DNA of 64,000 nt, taken from Actinorugispora endophytica (GTDB taxonomy: Bacteria > Actinomycetota > Actinomycetes > Streptosporangiales > Streptosporangiaceae). The stretch spans positions 16,565-80,564 of the forward strand of contig NZ_SNYN01000022.1 in the NCBI RefSeq assembly GCF_004363075.1, in the 5' to 3' direction. Positions 33,575-42,573 of the stretch are shown here, one piece after another (the first letter of the stretch is position 1; every line of letters starts with the position of its first letter). The notes beneath the pieces were generated by a model. That model searched no databases. It saw nothing but the letters and a program-made list of their open reading frames with translations, and was not told the DNA's origin. The position numbers and the translations under genes were made by a program.

Positions 33575-33617
33575 ATGCGATTAGTGCATGACGGGGTGCG
33601 AAACGGGTCTTGGACGG
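33575..33617 (+). promoter_or_regulatory. LysR-type box and promoter of the hydrolase gene
   Basis: ATGC-GATTAGT-GCAT (33575-33589) is followed by ACGGGGTGCGAAACGGGTCT and TGGACGG. From TGCATGA to GGACGG it matches the SDR promoter on the opposite strand in about 29 of 33 positions. It also abuts the LysR start (33555), as expected for a divergent autoregulated LysR gene. Confidence 0.75.
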
Positions 33618-33646
33618 CCCGCTCCGGCCTCTGCTGTCATTCACCT

Positions 33647-34399
33647 ATGACCACTGTCTTCGTCAACGGCGTCCCCGTGACCTCCGCGGTGTGGACGCCG
33701 CTGATCAACGAGTTGTCCGAGTCCCAGCAGCAGGAGGCGGTCCTGCTCTCACCTCCGGGCTTCGGTGCGCCGCTTCCCCCGGACTTCGGGGCCACGTTCG
33801 TCGACTACCGGGACTGGCTCATCGACGAGTTGTCCCGATTCGAGGCGCCCGTCGACCTCGTCGGCCACGACTTCGGCGGAGGGTACGTCTTGGAGGTGGC
33901 GATGACCCGCCCCGACCTGCTCCGCAGCTGGGTCAGCGACACCATCGGCGGTTACGAGCCGGACTTCGCCTGGCACGAGATCGCGAAGCTATGGCAGACG
34001 CCGGGCGACGGGGAGCGCCACGTCGAGGAGCTCTTCTCGGGCGGCGTCGAGGAGCGGGCAGCGCGCATGGTCGACTGGGGCGTTCCCGAGCCGACAGCCT
34101 ACGAGGTGGCGCTCGGCCAGGGCCCGCAGATGGGCAAGGCCATTCTCGCTCTGTACCGGTCCGTGCCCCAGGCGGTGCTGACCGAACGCGGCCTCGGCCT
34201 GCCCGCGGCCGCTGTCAGACCGGGTTTGGTTCCCGTCGCCACCGAGGACCACACGGCCGGCAGCGTCGCCCTCCGCCACCGCGCCGCCCGGCGTGCCGGC
34301 GCTCGCGCCGTCGACCTCGACGGGCTCGGTCACTGGTGGATGCTTCACGACCCGGCGCGGACAGCCCGCATGCTGTCAGATTTCTGGAACAGCCTGTAG
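33647..34399 (+). CDS. Alpha/beta hydrolase (LysR-linked)
   Basis: A 250-residue hydrolase. VDLVGHDFGGGYVLEVAMTR puts an Asp, not Ser, in the nucleophile elbow (G-H-D-F-G-G), as in epoxide hydrolases and dehalogenases. The catalytic His is in DGLGHWWMLHDPARTARML. The expected acid strand near 200-215 (VATEDHTAGSVALR) retains ED. Probably leaderless: TGTCAT ends 6 nt before the ATG. Induced together with the SDR at 31642 if the shared boxes work as they look. Confidence 0.88.
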   Translation: MTTVFVNGVPVTSAVWTPLINELSESQQQEAVLLSPPGFGAPLPPDFGATFVDYRDWLIDELSRFEAPVDLVGHDFGGGYVLEVAMTRPDLLRSWVSDTIGGYEPDFAWHEIAKLWQTPGDGERHVEELFSGGVEERAARMVDWGVPEPTAYEVALGQGPQMGKAILALYRSVPQAVLTERGLGLPAAAVRPGLVPVATEDHTAGSVALRHRAARRAGARAVDLDGLGHWWMLHDPARTARMLSDFWNSL

Positions 34400-34727
34400 C
34401 AGACCACGGCGCTCGCCACCCTCGCGGCGCTGGTCACCAGACAAGCACCGCGAGGGCCGCCCCGCCGGTGTCCCGCGGACGCGAAGGGCGGCCCCCCACA
34501 CTCAGCCGATCCGCGCCCATACTCCGCGGCGACCAGCGGATGCTGCTCTCGCCTCGTCGCCCGGCTGCTCGATGCGGCCGCGCGGCAGGCCCGACTGGCA
34601 AACCTGCCGCACTCCGTCTTCCTCGGCCGGTCGCGTACCGAGATCCGACAGCCCGGCCCACCCCTTGAAGAGGGGAACAGCCGCGTCCGTCTGCGACTTC
34701 GGCGGGGATGACACCACAGGGCCCGTT

Positions 34728-35021
34728 GTGGTTACCCACCGGTTACTTTGTGGCTCCCCGCAGCTTCGAGAGGACCGGGCCCACACCCACCCGGGCCTGA
34801 AGGCCGAGAACCACATCCAGCTCCTGGAGCAGGCGCCGCGCGTCGACGCCGCCGTGGAAGCCGTGCCCGAGACCGGCCCGGCCGTCATCCAGGCCTCCCT
34901 CGAACCGCGCGCCTCCGACCTCCACGAGAGCCCCACTGTCCGCGAGCGCCGCTGTTTGACGTGCGAAACCACTTACCCGTGCCCGACCGAACGTGAACTG
35001 GGGATGGGAGAGCAGCCCTGA
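34728..35021 (+). CDS. Doubtful small protein with C-x2-C-x5-C motif
   Basis: An open frame of 97 codons from GTG 34728. The middle is helical (LKAENHIQLLEQAPRVDAAV) and the end reads RERRCLTCETTYPCPTEREL, a zinc-ribbon-like cysteine set. No good ribosome site. Composition looks coding from about 34780 onward, so this may be the 3' part of a decayed gene. I do not recognise it. 34400-34727 and 35022-35210 hold no other gene I can support. Confidence 0.3.
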   Translation: MVTHRLLCGSPQLREDRAHTHPGLKAENHIQLLEQAPRVDAAVEAVPETGPAVIQASLEPRASDLHESPTVRERRCLTCETTYPCPTERELGMGEQP

Positions 35022-35210
35022 CCGCCCCGCCCCCCTTGGAGGCGTCGATGTCCCGATCATGGTGTGGCTCGCCCTCGCCCCGACCAGCCCGCCTACCCAC
35101 GGTGTTCGGCGTGCCGCCACGTGGCCGACCCGCACGGGCCCGCCCTCGTCCCCCAATCCTCCTCAGCCCCTAGGCCGGAGGACGGGGGCCGAGAAGGATC
35201 ACCACAGGGT

Positions 35211-36095
35211 TTAGCGGTAGGCGCTGAAGAAGTCCGCCAGGCAAGCGACGACCGCTTCAGGGGCCTCTTCGGCCATATGGTGACCCGAGTCGATGCTCTG
35301 GCCGCGCACCTCGCGGGTCCAGGGTTTCCAGATCTCCACCGGGTCGCCGTACAGGTCTTCGAGGTCGTCTCGCAGCGACCACAGGATCAGAGCCGGGCAC
35401 CGCAGCCGTCGGCCGGCGCGTCGGTCGGCTTCCTCATGGCTGCGGTCGACGGTGAGGCCGGCTCGGTAGTCCTCCAGCATGGCCCGCACCACGGCGGGGT
35501 TCCGGGTGGCCGCGCGCCACTCGTCGTAGTTCTCCTGGCCCATGGACTGCGGGTCACCGCGGTACCAGCTGTCGGGGTCGGCGTTGATGACGCGCTCGGG
35601 GGTCTCGGGCTGGGCGAAGAAGAACCAGTGCCACCAGCGGGTCGCGAAACCAGGGGTGATGCGGGCGAGGTGTTCACTGATCGGCACGCCGTCCATGAGT
35701 GCCGCGTGCGAGACCGCGCCGGGGTGGTCCAGGGCGAGCCGGAAGGCGACGTAGCTCCCGCGGTCGTGACCGGCCAGAGCGAACCGGTCGTGTCCCAGGG
35801 CTCGCATCACCTTCACCAGGTCTTCGGCGACCGCGCGCTTGGAGTACTCGGTGTGGTCCCCTGAGGGCGCGGGTCCGCGCGAGCGACCGTATCCCCGCAG
35901 GTCCGGGCAGATGACCTTGAAACCGCGTGCGACGAGTGCAGGGGCGACGCGATGCCAGGTCGCGGAGGTCCTGGGGTGGCCGTGCAGCAGCAGCACGGGA
36001 GGGCCTTCACCGCCATGGCGGACGAAGATGGAGGCGTCGCCCACCGGGATCTGCTCGGCGGTGAAGTCCTTGAACACCCGCCGAGTATCTCTCAT
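35211..36095 (-). CDS. Haloacetate/fluoroacetate-dehalogenase-like hydrolase
   Basis: A 294-residue alpha/beta hydrolase. The nucleophile motif is LAGHDRGSYVAFRLALDHPG (Asp111 and Arg112), with LLLHGHPRTSATWHRVAP, WHWFFFAQPETPERVINADP, MLEDYRAGLTVD and His in IDSGHHMAEEAPEAVVACLA. This series closely follows fluoroacetate dehalogenase (Asp110, Arg111, cap residues HWxFxAQP and the SGHxxxEEAP tail). Cleavage of a haloacid is therefore plausible, though epoxide hydrolase activity is not excluded. ATG 36095 is given; a GTG at 36077 preceded by GATACT and 6 nt could be a leaderless start. Confidence 0.87.
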   Translation of the reverse strand: MRDTRRVFKDFTAEQIPVGDASIFVRHGGEGPPVLLLHGHPRTSATWHRVAPALVARGFKVICPDLRGYGRSRGPAPSGDHTEYSKRAVAEDLVKVMRALGHDRFALAGHDRGSYVAFRLALDHPGAVSHAALMDGVPISEHLARITPGFATRWWHWFFFAQPETPERVINADPDSWYRGDPQSMGQENYDEWRAATRNPAVVRAMLEDYRAGLTVDRSHEEADRRAGRRLRCPALILWSLRDDLEDLYGDPVEIWKPWTREVRGQSIDSGHHMAEEAPEAVVACLADFFSAYR

Positions 36096-36244
36096 AAACG
36101 ACCGGTTGTGGGAGTTCTGCGAGACGTTCGCCGCGTGCCCCGATTCCCGCAGGTGAGCATTTGCGGAAGTCCTCCCGAAACCGATGTGTCGTGCGAGGGG
36201 TTCTGAGAGGCCGCGGTCACGGATCTGACCCCCGATCAGGCCGC

Positions 36245-36410
36245 GCGAGCGGTCGAAGGCCACGACTGCCCCAACGGTGAAGCACCCGCCGGCACCCCGT
36301 GCCGCACCCGGGGCGGCACGACGGCCGCGAAGTATCACACCCCCATGGTTCGTCCTGGTTCCCGCGCTGCGCGAGGAACTGGACGTCGCCGTCCCCGCAG
36401 ACCGCGCGCC
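36245..36410 (+). pseudogene. Recombinase N-terminal fragment, frameshifted
   Basis: The plus strand reads EGHDCPNGEAPAGTPCRTRG, GTTAAKYHTP, then after a shift PWFVLVPALREELDVAVPAD. This matches the Cys-rich N-terminus of the recombinase fragment at 12230 (HDCPRCGVQPGSPCRSHSG, IYRTGRF). The second Cys of the first pair is Gly here. Nothing of the catalytic domain remains. Confidence 0.6.
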
Positions 36411-36464
36411 GGCCCCGGTCGCGCGCGACCGGGGCCGGCTCGGGGCGGCCCCGGACCAGCGACC

Positions 36465-36575
36465 GGTTCCACATCTCGGCGCGGCCCGCCGAGGCCGGCG
36501 ACCGGGCCGTGCCCGGTCACCGGGAGGGCGACCTGGTGGTGGGCCGAAACGGCCAGAGCGCGCTCGTAGCCCGTC
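36465..36575 (+). pseudogene. IS30-type transposase fragment
   Basis: DRFHISARPAEAGDRAVPGH then REGDLVVGRNGQSALVA resembles the region around the first catalytic Asp of IS30-family transposases (GHWEGDLI.G....S). Only about 37 codons remain, directly behind the recombinase fragment. 36096-36244 has no recognised feature. Confidence 0.6.
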
Positions 36576-36655
36576 CCCTCCCGGAGCGGTACCCGGGCGG
36601 GCCGACGCGCACCGGTCGCGTCGGCCCGCCCGGCCGGAAGTGCCCCGGGGCGGGG

Positions 36656-39600
36656 TCAGCGCAGGCGGGACTCGATGGCCTCGATGATCCGGGGACGCAG
36701 CTCCGCCGCGCGGATGACGGCGTCGACGGAGCCGACCTCGACCGCGCGCCGGATGTCGTGCACCCGGTCGAACTCCGCGGCCACCTCGCCGAGCTTCTCC
36801 GAGCGGACCGACGAGCGCAGCTCGTCGAGCTCCGCGGTCAACGAGGCGCGGCCGGCGCCGGAGGCGGCCGCGACGCGGGCCTCCAGGTCCCGCACGCGCG
36901 GGTCGGCCGCCGTTCGGGCGTTGACCTCACCGGAGAACACCACCGCCGCGGCGGGCGCGCCGCCGAGCACCGAGGCGAACGAGCCCTCCAGCGCGAGCAC
37001 GGTCATGTTCGGGTTCAGCGCCTTCGAGAACACCACGAACGCGCCGCCGTGGTACCGCGAGACCACGCAGAACACGATGGGGCCGCGGAAGTTCACGATC
37101 GCGCGGCCGATCTCGGCCCCGTACTCCAGCTGCAGACTCCGCATCGACTCCGGCGAGCCGTCGAAACCCGACAGGTTCGCCAGCACCACCAGCGGCCGGT
37201 TGCCGCTGGCCGCGTTGATCGCCCGCGCGGCCTTCTTCGACGACCGAGGGAACAGCGTTCCCGCGGTGTAGGTGTCCGGGCCGTCGGTAGGCGGGAAGCC
37301 GCGCCGCTGCACCGACCGCGACTCGACGCCGAGCAGGCACACCGGCATACCGCCCAGGTGCGCGTCCTGTACCACCGCGGTCTCCGCGTCGGCCATGCCC
37401 GCCCAGCGCTCCAGCACCGGGTGGTCCTGGTCGGACAGCGCCCGCATCACGGTCCGGATGTCGAACGGCTTCTTGCGGTCGGGGTTGGCCTCGGCGGAGA
37501 AGATCTCGCCCACGGTGGTGAAGTCGCTGCCCGCCACGGCGTGCGGGAAGTCGGAGACGTCGCGGTCGACGGGGTCGGTGGTCTCCGCCCGCCGCGGCGC
37601 CTCCTCCCCCGGCGCGACGTAGGAGTGGGCGTAGTGCGCCATCAGCACGTCCCGCGCGGCGGTCAGGTTCGGCGCCCAGTACTGCGCCTGCCCGTTGGGG
37701 CCCATCACCCGGTCGTAGCCGCCGATGCCGAAGTTGTCCTCGGCCGACACCCCGCCGGAGAAGTCGAGCGACTGCTTGCCGGTGAGCACCATCGCCGAGT
37801 CCGGCGTCATCACCAGGACGCCCTTGGTGTGCATGAGCATCGTCGCCTCGGCGTTCCAGTACGGCTGCGCGCCGACGTTGATGCCCGCGACCACGACGTT
37901 GATCTCGCCGCCGTCCTGGGTGAACTCGACGATCCGCTTGAGCGCCGCGGCCACCCAGTCCATGTTCTCGGTGCCCGACTCCATGGAGATCCGGGCCCCC
38001 GAGGACAGCGCGTACCACTCCACCGGCACCCGCATCCGCTCGGCCAGGTCCAGCGCCGCGATCACGCGGCGGCACTCCGGCTCCGACAGCGCGCCCAGCG
38101 ACCTGGTCGGGTCGCCGAGCAGCACCACCCTGGTGACGCCCTGCGGATGGCGCGGGGTCGGCGTGGTCACCACGCCCGCGACGATCGCCGCGGTGTTGTT
38201 CCCCTTCGGCCGGTCGACCGGCACCAGCGCGTGGCCGCCGTCGAGGTCATGCTCGACGAAGTCGCCGAGCAGGCCGGTCAGCTCGTACGGGTACACCGTG
38301 TTGCGGCTGCTCGCGCGCAGCACCTTCAGGCGGTAGTCGTCGATGGGCTCGATCGGCTCGTCCGACGGCTCGCCGACGGTCAGCTCGGCGCCGCCGGCAG
38401 CGCCGAAGGAGACGCGCACGGCGATCTTGGCCAGCTCGCCGGTCTCCCGGTCGCGCTGGCGCGCGATGAACAGGATCTCCTCCAGCCCGGCGCCCACGGT
38501 CGTGGGCCGCACGCGCCCGGCGATCATCTCCAGCTCCGCGCGGGTGATGTCGATCGGAGGCCAGACGTAGACCACGATCCGGTTGGTGTTGAAGCGCTTC
38601 GTGGACGGCCGCCGCGCCTGCGCGCGGCGGATCGAGTCGAGGCAGGCGGCGACCGTGTCCTCGGCCGTGGGCAGCGAGACCAGCCTGCCGTCGTGCTCGC
38701 GCAGCTCGGTCAGGTCGCGCACCTGCGCGAACGCGACGAGGCGGTCGTCCGACGGGTTCTCCCGCGCCACGCACTGGAAGAGGTAGACCTCCTCGTCCGA
38801 GGACGGCAGCCGGGTGAGGTCGAACCTGTTCAGCCGCTCCAGCTGCATCCGCTGCGCGATGTACGGGTGCAGGCCGCGGATCAGCCGCTCCTCGGCCATC
38901 CCGGCGGCCGACGGGCGGAATGTGAAGTGGTGGTGCATCACCGCGCCGCCGCTGCCCGCGACGGTGGTGGTGACCCTGCGGACCTGGTCCGGCAGCGGGT
39001 GCGCGCTGACGGCCTCGTGCAGCGCGGCCGCCATCGCGTCGGAGTCCTCCGGCTGGTTCTCCCAGGCGAGGTAGATGTCGGCGTCGACGGGGTCCCCGCC
39101 GTCCGCCAGCTCCGCGAGCCCGCGCAGCGCGCCGCCCAGCGCCTCGAAGCCCACCGCGGAGGAGACCACGCGCGACCCCGCGCGCTCGGCGACCACGAAC
39201 GCGCAGCCCGCGACCTCGCCGGTGCGGACGCCGGTGAGCTCCTTGTTGCCGTAGTACCGCCGGGTCAGCACCTCCAGCATGACCGAGTTGTCCAGGTCGT
39301 GGCGGACGATCCGCCGGCCGAGCAGCCGCACCAGCGGCTCGGTGCTGCGCACCATCTCGGCGACGCGCTCGGCACGATCGGGCGCGTCCGGGTTCGCGTC
39401 CAGGTGGCGCAGGTGCCTGCGGACGTCGGCGTAGACGCGGGCGCGGTTGCGGCGCAGCAGCGGCTGGCCGAACCAGGCGAACACCACGCCGCGCGCGAGG
39501 TCGGCGACCACGGGGAAGCGGACCTGCGTCGCGGCCACCAGCCGCTCCAGCGCGAGCCCGGCGGGCTCGCGCAGCGTCTCGTCCGGCGGCGGCTCCTGCA

Positions 39601-42115
39601 ACCACGCGCGCAGCAGCGCCGTGACGACCGTGACGTCGGCGGACACGCGCTGCTGGGCGAGGAAGATCCGGAACACCGCGGCTTCGAGCTCGGGGGAACG
39701 CTCCAGCCCGGTGACCCCGTAGTGCCCGAGCGCCTTGGCGAGCTTGGCCTGGAACGCCTCCGGCAGCCCGGCCCGCTCGACGTCCAGGCTCTGCAGGTAG
39801 GTGTGGAAGTACTCGCGGGCGCTGTGCACGTGGTTGTCGCCGCCGTCGTCCTCGCCCGTCGGCCGGTTGCGGCTCAGCTCGGCGAGGTCGGCGAACACGT
39901 CGAGGAGTCCGATCTCCTCGGCCAGCGGCCGGTGGCCGCCCTCGGCGGCCTCCCGGCGCGCGGCGAGGTAGCCGTCGAGCACCCGGCGCTCGTCGTGCGG
40001 GTCGACGTCGAAGCCCAGCAGCAGGCTGCGCAGGTCCTCCCGGCCGCGGGTGGCGTTCTCCAGCGCCGGGGCCGTCCCGGGCTCGACGGGCAGGTCCAGC
40101 TCGACGGCCCCGGCGGCCGAGGTGTCCTCGGCTTCGGTGTCGGCGAGCGGCTCCAGCCGCAGCAGCGGCGCGCCGGTCTCCACCTGGCTGCCCACGGACA
40201 CGGCGCGTTCCTTCAACCGCGCCTTGAACGGGGCCCGCAGCACCGTCTCCATCTTCATGCTCTCCAGCACCAGCACCGGCGCGCCCGCCTCGACCTCGGC
40301 GCCGACCTCCAGCGGCGTGGCGACGACCAGCGCGGGCGCGGGCGAGCGGACGACACCGCCCTCGTCGCGGCTGACCCGGTGCGTCACGCCGTCCACCTCG
40401 ACCAGGTGGACCGGCCCGTGCGTGTCGGTGAGCAGGCGGTACCGGGCGCCGTTGACGACGATCCGCCCGGTGTGCCGGTCGAAGCGGTCGAGTTCGACGT
40501 CGGCGGTGCGGACCTCCTCGCCCGCCTCGACACCGACGCGGAACCGGTGCGCGCCGACCCGCGCGACGCGCACGCGGTAGCCGGCGCCGCGCAGCTTGAG
40601 CTCCAGCGGCCTGCCGCTCTCGTGCTGCACCTGCGGTCGGCCGCCGAACGCCGTCGACAGCAGGCGCTGCCGCTCGGCGCGCTCCTCCTCCTCGTACGCC
40701 TCGATGGCGGCGGCCGCCAGCGCGACGGCGGAGTGCCGGTGCGAGACGAGCCCGCCCTCGCCGCGGACGCGGTCGATCCAACCGGTGTCCGCGCTGGCGT
40801 CGACCACCTCGGGCCGGTCGAGCAGGTCGAGCACGAAGCTCTTGTTGGTCGCGCCGCCCTCGATGATCACGGTGGTCTGCGCCATCGCCCGGCGCAGCCT
40901 GCCGAGCGCCTCCTCGCGGTCGCGGCCGTAGGCGATGATCTTCGCGATCATCGAGTCGAAGTCGGCGGGGATGGTGTCGCCCTCGCTGACGCCGGTGTCC
41001 ACGCGGATGCCCGGCCCGGCGGGCAGGTCCAGCCGCGCGACGCGGCCCGGGGAGGGCGCGAAGTCGCGGTCGGGGTCCTCGGCGTTCAGCCGGGCCTCCA
41101 CGGCGTGCCCGTGCTCCGCCGGCGGCCCGCCTTCGAGCCTGCCGCCGGACGCCACGTGCAGCTGCGCCTTGACCAGGTCGAACCCGGTGGTGGACTCGGT
41201 GATCGGGTGCTCGACCTGCAGGCGGGTGTTGACCTCCAGGAATGCGAACAGCTTGTCGTCGGGGCGGTAGAGGAACTCGACGGTCGCCGCCCCCCGGTAG
41301 CCGACCGCGACGGCCAGCCGCTCGGCCGACGCCTTGAGCTCGGCCGTCTGCACGGGGCTGAGCACCGGCGACGCCGACTCCTCGATGACCTTCTGGTTGC
41401 GCCGCTGCACCGAGCAGTCGCGGACGCCGAGCGCCCACGCGGTGCCCTGGCCGTCGGCGATCACCTGGACCTCGACGTGGCGGGCGCCGGTGACCAGCGC
41501 CTCCAGGAACACGACGCCGCTGCCGAACGCCCGCGCGGCCTCCTGGCTGGTGCGCTCGTAGGCGTCGGCGAGCTCGGCCTCGTCGGTGACCACGCGGATG
41601 CCGCGCCCGCCGCCGCCCGCCGTCGCCTTCAGCATCAGCGGGTAGCCGATCTCGGCCGCCGCCGCCAGGGCGGCGTCCAGGGTCTCGACCGCGCCGCGGC
41701 TCCACGGCGCGACCGGCACGCCGACTTCCTCGGCGATCAGCTTCGCGCCGATCTTGTCGCCGAGCTTGCGCATGGCGTCCGCGCTCGGCCCGACGAAGGC
41801 GACCCCGACCTCCTCGCACAACTCCGCGAACGCGGGGTCCTCCGCGACGAAACCCCAGCCGACCCACGCGGCGTCGGCCCCGGTCTCCACCAGCGCGCGC
41901 TCCAGCACCTTCAGGTCGAGGTACGGGCGCGCGGACGCGGGACCGAGGTCGTAGGACAGGTCCGCCTCGCGGACGAAGGCGGCCGTGCGGTCGACGTCGG
42001 TGTACAGGGCGACGGTCTCGATCCGTGCCCCCGTCTCCGCGGCGATGTCCCGTACGGCGTGGATGAGCCGCATGGCGGCCTCACCGCGGTTGACGATGGC
42101 GATACGACTGAACAC
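36656..42115 (-). CDS. Single-chain biotin-dependent acyl-CoA carboxylase (BC-BCCP-CT)
   Basis: A 1819-residue protein from GTG 42115. The biotin carboxylase fills about 1-450 (FSRIAIVNRGEAAMRLIHAV, LMLKATAGGGGRGIRVV, FLEVNTRLQVEHPITEST). The biotinyl domain has ESMKME with Lys621 as the biotin site. A ~600-residue central region has no short motif I know. The carboxyltransferase runs from about 1275 to the end (SSGARISMESGTENMDWVAA, GIGGYDRVMGPNGQAQYWAP, RGPIVFCVVSRYHGGAFVVF, GGAPAAAVVF). All steps of acetyl- or propionyl-CoA carboxylation are on one chain, resembling eukaryotic ACC and unlike the usual split AccA/AccB enzymes of actinobacteria. No frameshift seen. Substrate not decidable. 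Confidence 0.93.
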   Translation of the reverse strand: MFSRIAIVNRGEAAMRLIHAVRDIAAETGARIETVALYTDVDRTAAFVREADLSYDLGPASARPYLDLKVLERALVETGADAAWVGWGFVAEDPAFAELCEEVGVAFVGPSADAMRKLGDKIGAKLIAEEVGVPVAPWSRGAVETLDAALAAAAEIGYPLMLKATAGGGGRGIRVVTDEAELADAYERTSQEAARAFGSGVVFLEALVTGARHVEVQVIADGQGTAWALGVRDCSVQRRNQKVIEESASPVLSPVQTAELKASAERLAVAVGYRGAATVEFLYRPDDKLFAFLEVNTRLQVEHPITESTTGFDLVKAQLHVASGGRLEGGPPAEHGHAVEARLNAEDPDRDFAPSPGRVARLDLPAGPGIRVDTGVSEGDTIPADFDSMIAKIIAYGRDREEALGRLRRAMAQTTVIIEGGATNKSFVLDLLDRPEVVDASADTGWIDRVRGEGGLVSHRHSAVALAAAAIEAYEEEERAERQRLLSTAFGGRPQVQHESGRPLELKLRGAGYRVRVARVGAHRFRVGVEAGEEVRTADVELDRFDRHTGRIVVNGARYRLLTDTHGPVHLVEVDGVTHRVSRDEGGVVRSPAPALVVATPLEVGAEVEAGAPVLVLESMKMETVLRAPFKARLKERAVSVGSQVETGAPLLRLEPLADTEAEDTSAAGAVELDLPVEPGTAPALENATRGREDLRSLLLGFDVDPHDERRVLDGYLAARREAAEGGHRPLAEEIGLLDVFADLAELSRNRPTGEDDGGDNHVHSAREYFHTYLQSLDVERAGLPEAFQAKLAKALGHYGVTGLERSPELEAAVFRIFLAQQRVSADVTVVTALLRAWLQEPPPDETLREPAGLALERLVAATQVRFPVVADLARGVVFAWFGQPLLRRNRARVYADVRRHLRHLDANPDAPDRAERVAEMVRSTEPLVRLLGRRIVRHDLDNSVMLEVLTRRYYGNKELTGVRTGEVAGCAFVVAERAGSRVVSSAVGFEALGGALRGLAELADGGDPVDADIYLAWENQPEDSDAMAAALHEAVSAHPLPDQVRRVTTTVAGSGGAVMHHHFTFRPSAAGMAEERLIRGLHPYIAQRMQLERLNRFDLTRLPSSDEEVYLFQCVARENPSDDRLVAFAQVRDLTELREHDGRLVSLPTAEDTVAACLDSIRRAQARRPSTKRFNTNRIVVYVWPPIDITRAELEMIAGRVRPTTVGAGLEEILFIARQRDRETGELAKIAVRVSFGAAGGAELTVGEPSDEPIEPIDDYRLKVLRASSRNTVYPYELTGLLGDFVEHDLDGGHALVPVDRPKGNNTAAIVAGVVTTPTPRHPQGVTRVVLLGDPTRSLGALSEPECRRVIAALDLAERMRVPVEWYALSSGARISMESGTENMDWVAAALKRIVEFTQDGGEINVVVAGINVGAQPYWNAEATMLMHTKGVLVMTPDSAMVLTGKQSLDFSGGVSAEDNFGIGGYDRVMGPNGQAQYWAPNLTAARDVLMAHYAHSYVAPGEEAPRRAETTDPVDRDVSDFPHAVAGSDFTTVGEIFSAEANPDRKKPFDIRTVMRALSDQDHPVLERWAGMADAETAVVQDAHLGGMPVCLLGVESRSVQRRGFPPTDGPDTYTAGTLFPRSSKKAARAINAASGNRPLVVLANLSGFDGSPESMRSLQLEYGAEIGRAIVNFRGPIVFCVVSRYHGGAFVVFSKALNPNMTVLALEGSFASVLGGAPAAAVVFSGEVNARTAADPRVRDLEARVAAASGAGRASLTAELDELRSSVRSEKLGEVAAEFDRVHDIRRAVEVGSVDAVIRAAELRPRIIEAIESRLR

Positions 42116-42321
42116 CCGATCGAGCCCTTCTGTAGACCAACGATGTGCGTGCTGCGCGGCACGACGGCACACGGCAGTGTTCCACCTTTCCGTCTCGCGG
42201 CCGTCGGCGCCATGTCGCAGACCGCGAACGTTGCGCGGCTCGGTTTGTGGGAAACGTCCAAAAACCGTCGGCCGGCCGCGCCCGGACCGCCGGAGCGGAA
42301 CCGCGGCCCGACGGGTCCCCA
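42116..42321 (-). promoter_or_regulatory. Upstream region of the carboxylase gene
   Basis: 206 bp between the carboxylase start and the TIR element. AGAAGGG lies about 10 nt before the GTG. An A/T-rich patch (GTTTGTGGGAAACGTCCAAA, 42243-42262) is the best place for a promoter or operator, but no clear dyad is visible. Confidence 0.3.
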
Positions 42322-42573
42322 CGACGGAGGGTGACCGGCGTACGCCTGCTTCAGGCGGGCCTTTCGGCCGTGTGCCGCGTAGACCGCGAGGTCACAGCGG
42401 CCGGCGCGGCGAGGGCGGGTCGGGGCCGCGCCGCGCTGTCCGTTCCGTGAGGGTCCCGTTGATGTTCGTGACGCCGGCGTTCCACAATGCCCGTTTTGTG
42501 GAACGCCGGCGTCGAGATCATCGGCGGACCCCTCGTCCGGACGCCGAAACACCCCCGCGCCCAAGGCCCCCTA
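42322..42573. mobile_element. MITE-like TIR element, copy B1 (core type B)
   Basis: The right end is ACACCCCCGCGCCC...CCCCCTA, a diverged terminal repeat ending in TA at 42572-42573. The core is a perfect hairpin: arms 42470-42487 and 42496-42513 (GACGCCGGCGTTCCACAA and complement) with loop TGCCCGTT. The shell (GGGCCTTTCGGCCGTGTGCC, CTGTCCGTTCCGTGAGGGTC) aligns with the type-A copies. Its terminal CTA supplies the TAG stop of the DUF418 gene. Confidence 0.75.

Noticed and set aside
36299..42334. An uninterrupted plus-strand open frame of about 2000 codons opposite the carboxylase gene
   Set aside because: It is rich in Arg, Gly, His and Val with no family motif. The minus-strand frame carries clear carboxylase domains. 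Long antisense frames are common in DNA of this GC content.
42330..42570. TIR element copies as transposase genes or ncRNA genes
   Set aside because: No conserved open frame exists across copies, and no promoter could be identified. Called non-autonomous elements instead.
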